This document shows, in pieces, positions 63,500 to 64,000 of a stretch of 64,000 bases of DNA. The translations under genes and the position numbers were made by a program. Position 1 is the stretch's first letter. Every line of letters begins with the position of its first letter. Origin of the DNA: Isoetes taiwanensis (lineage: Eukaryota > Streptophyta > Lycopodiopsida > Isoetales > Isoetaceae); contig JAJEKV010000020.1 of NCBI GenBank assembly GCA_021234155.1, positions 19,213,018-19,277,017 of the forward strand, read 5' to 3'. The notes beneath the pieces were generated by a model that was not told the DNA's origin, ran no database searches, and saw only the letters and a program-made list of their open reading frames with translations.

Positions 63500-64000
63500 C
63501 ATAAGTATGTGTCATGTGATATTCGAGTACATAAGGGGGTTAGTGACCACATCTTGGCTCCCCTAGGCTAATGAGGATTCATACAAGCATTCATGAGAAG
63601 CAGTGGCAGTGAATGCAAGAAAAAAGCATAGAAGTTGAAAAGTGGTGGGCAGGTACTACCCAGACGTTGCTACGGCCGCCAGAAAACGCTTGATACCCCC
63701 TGCCCGCCACTTAGGGTTTTGACTGGTCAAACGGGTCAAAGTCAACGACAGCTGGACTTAAGGACAGCAGGGCATCCTATTATTTAGGCAAGTTGGAAAA
63801 CTTTCTATATGAAGGGGCATGCACGATTTGACAAGTGGATATATCCAGGTTGATAAGAAAATATATAGATGAATGATTGTCGTAGAAAATAAGGAGCTGA
63901 GTGCAGATACAGGTGTGTGTATGCAAATATAGGTGCGGGAGGGGTTTGAAGGAGACAGAGTCTTGGCATACTTGGGTTCGAATCCCAAGCTCTGATTATA
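63488..64000 (+). repeat. 3' LTR of the copia element (3 bp short of its end)
   Basis: Matches 58628-59140 with two substitutions. The expected end is at 64003. Confidence 0.95.

Larger units (their letters stand above)
58628..64000 (+). mobile_element. Ty1/copia retrotransposon inserted in the LINE (right end just beyond the window)
   Basis: LTRs at 58628-59143 and 63488 to beyond 64000. tRNA-iMet PBS, gag with zinc knuckles, protease, integrase, reverse transcriptase and RNase H in that order (integrase before RT = copia). The two LTRs differ at only 2 of 513 comparable positions, so the insertion is recent. The coding region nevertheless has many stops and frameshifts. The left flank base group is ATACT; the right target site is not in the window. 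Confidence 0.95.

Overview
This is nuclear DNA of a land plant, and most of it is nested mobile DNA. The evidence is spliced introns, LTR retrotransposons primed by plant initiator tRNA-Met, TRIM, SINE, LINE and hAT sequences, and one host gene with five exons. I cannot name the species. The repeat style would fit a large-genome seed-free vascular plant, but that is only an impression.

Layout. 1-6063: remains of one chromovirus-like Ty3/gypsy lineage: a 3' noncoding end, two tandem partial LTRs (826-4098), a PBS, a truncated accessory ORF (ORF-A) and an LTR in inverted orientation. A 352-bp TRIM-like element sits in the first LTR. 6064-11220: host DNA with a complete TLC-domain membrane protein gene on the minus strand (6886-9412), whose first intron is GC-AG. 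11221-24548: a full-length minus-strand chromovirus (element 1, target duplication ATCAA). 24554-26490: spacer with a foldback element. 26496-48724: a second minus-strand member of the same lineage (element 2, target duplication CAAAC). Element 2 has lost most of gag-pol, its 5' LTR is interrupted by a 994-bp hAT element, and its integrase tail is interrupted by an 11-kb plus-strand Tat-like gypsy element (29247-40261, target duplication CTTAC). 48730-56510: host intergenic DNA with a possible small gene, tandem repeats and SINE heads. 56511-58627: a SINE followed by a LINE reverse transcriptase. 58628-64000: a young Ty1/copia element that cuts the LINE.

The main discovery is that the chromovirus lineage carries accessory genes between PBS and gag, including histone H3. 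Element 1 has ORF-A, then an H3 protein with a near-canonical histone fold but no recognisable H3 tail, then an acidic unknown protein (ORF-C). Element 2 has, in the same slot, an ORF opening with the exact H3 tail ARTKQTARK, a long charged linker and a divergent H3 fold, then an ORF-C homologue with about 50 consecutive glutamates. Five copies of a ~71-bp hairpin flank the element 2 H3 gene. The same lineage encodes an integrase with a chromodomain, a domain class that reads methylated H3 tails, so these elements may carry both a reader and its ligand. I know of no described LTR retrotransposon that encodes histone H3, but I could not search.

Many gag-pol reading frames are interrupted, while the accessory ORFs of element 1 are mostly open. 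Some interruptions may be sequencing errors, because the differences between paired LTRs are clustered.
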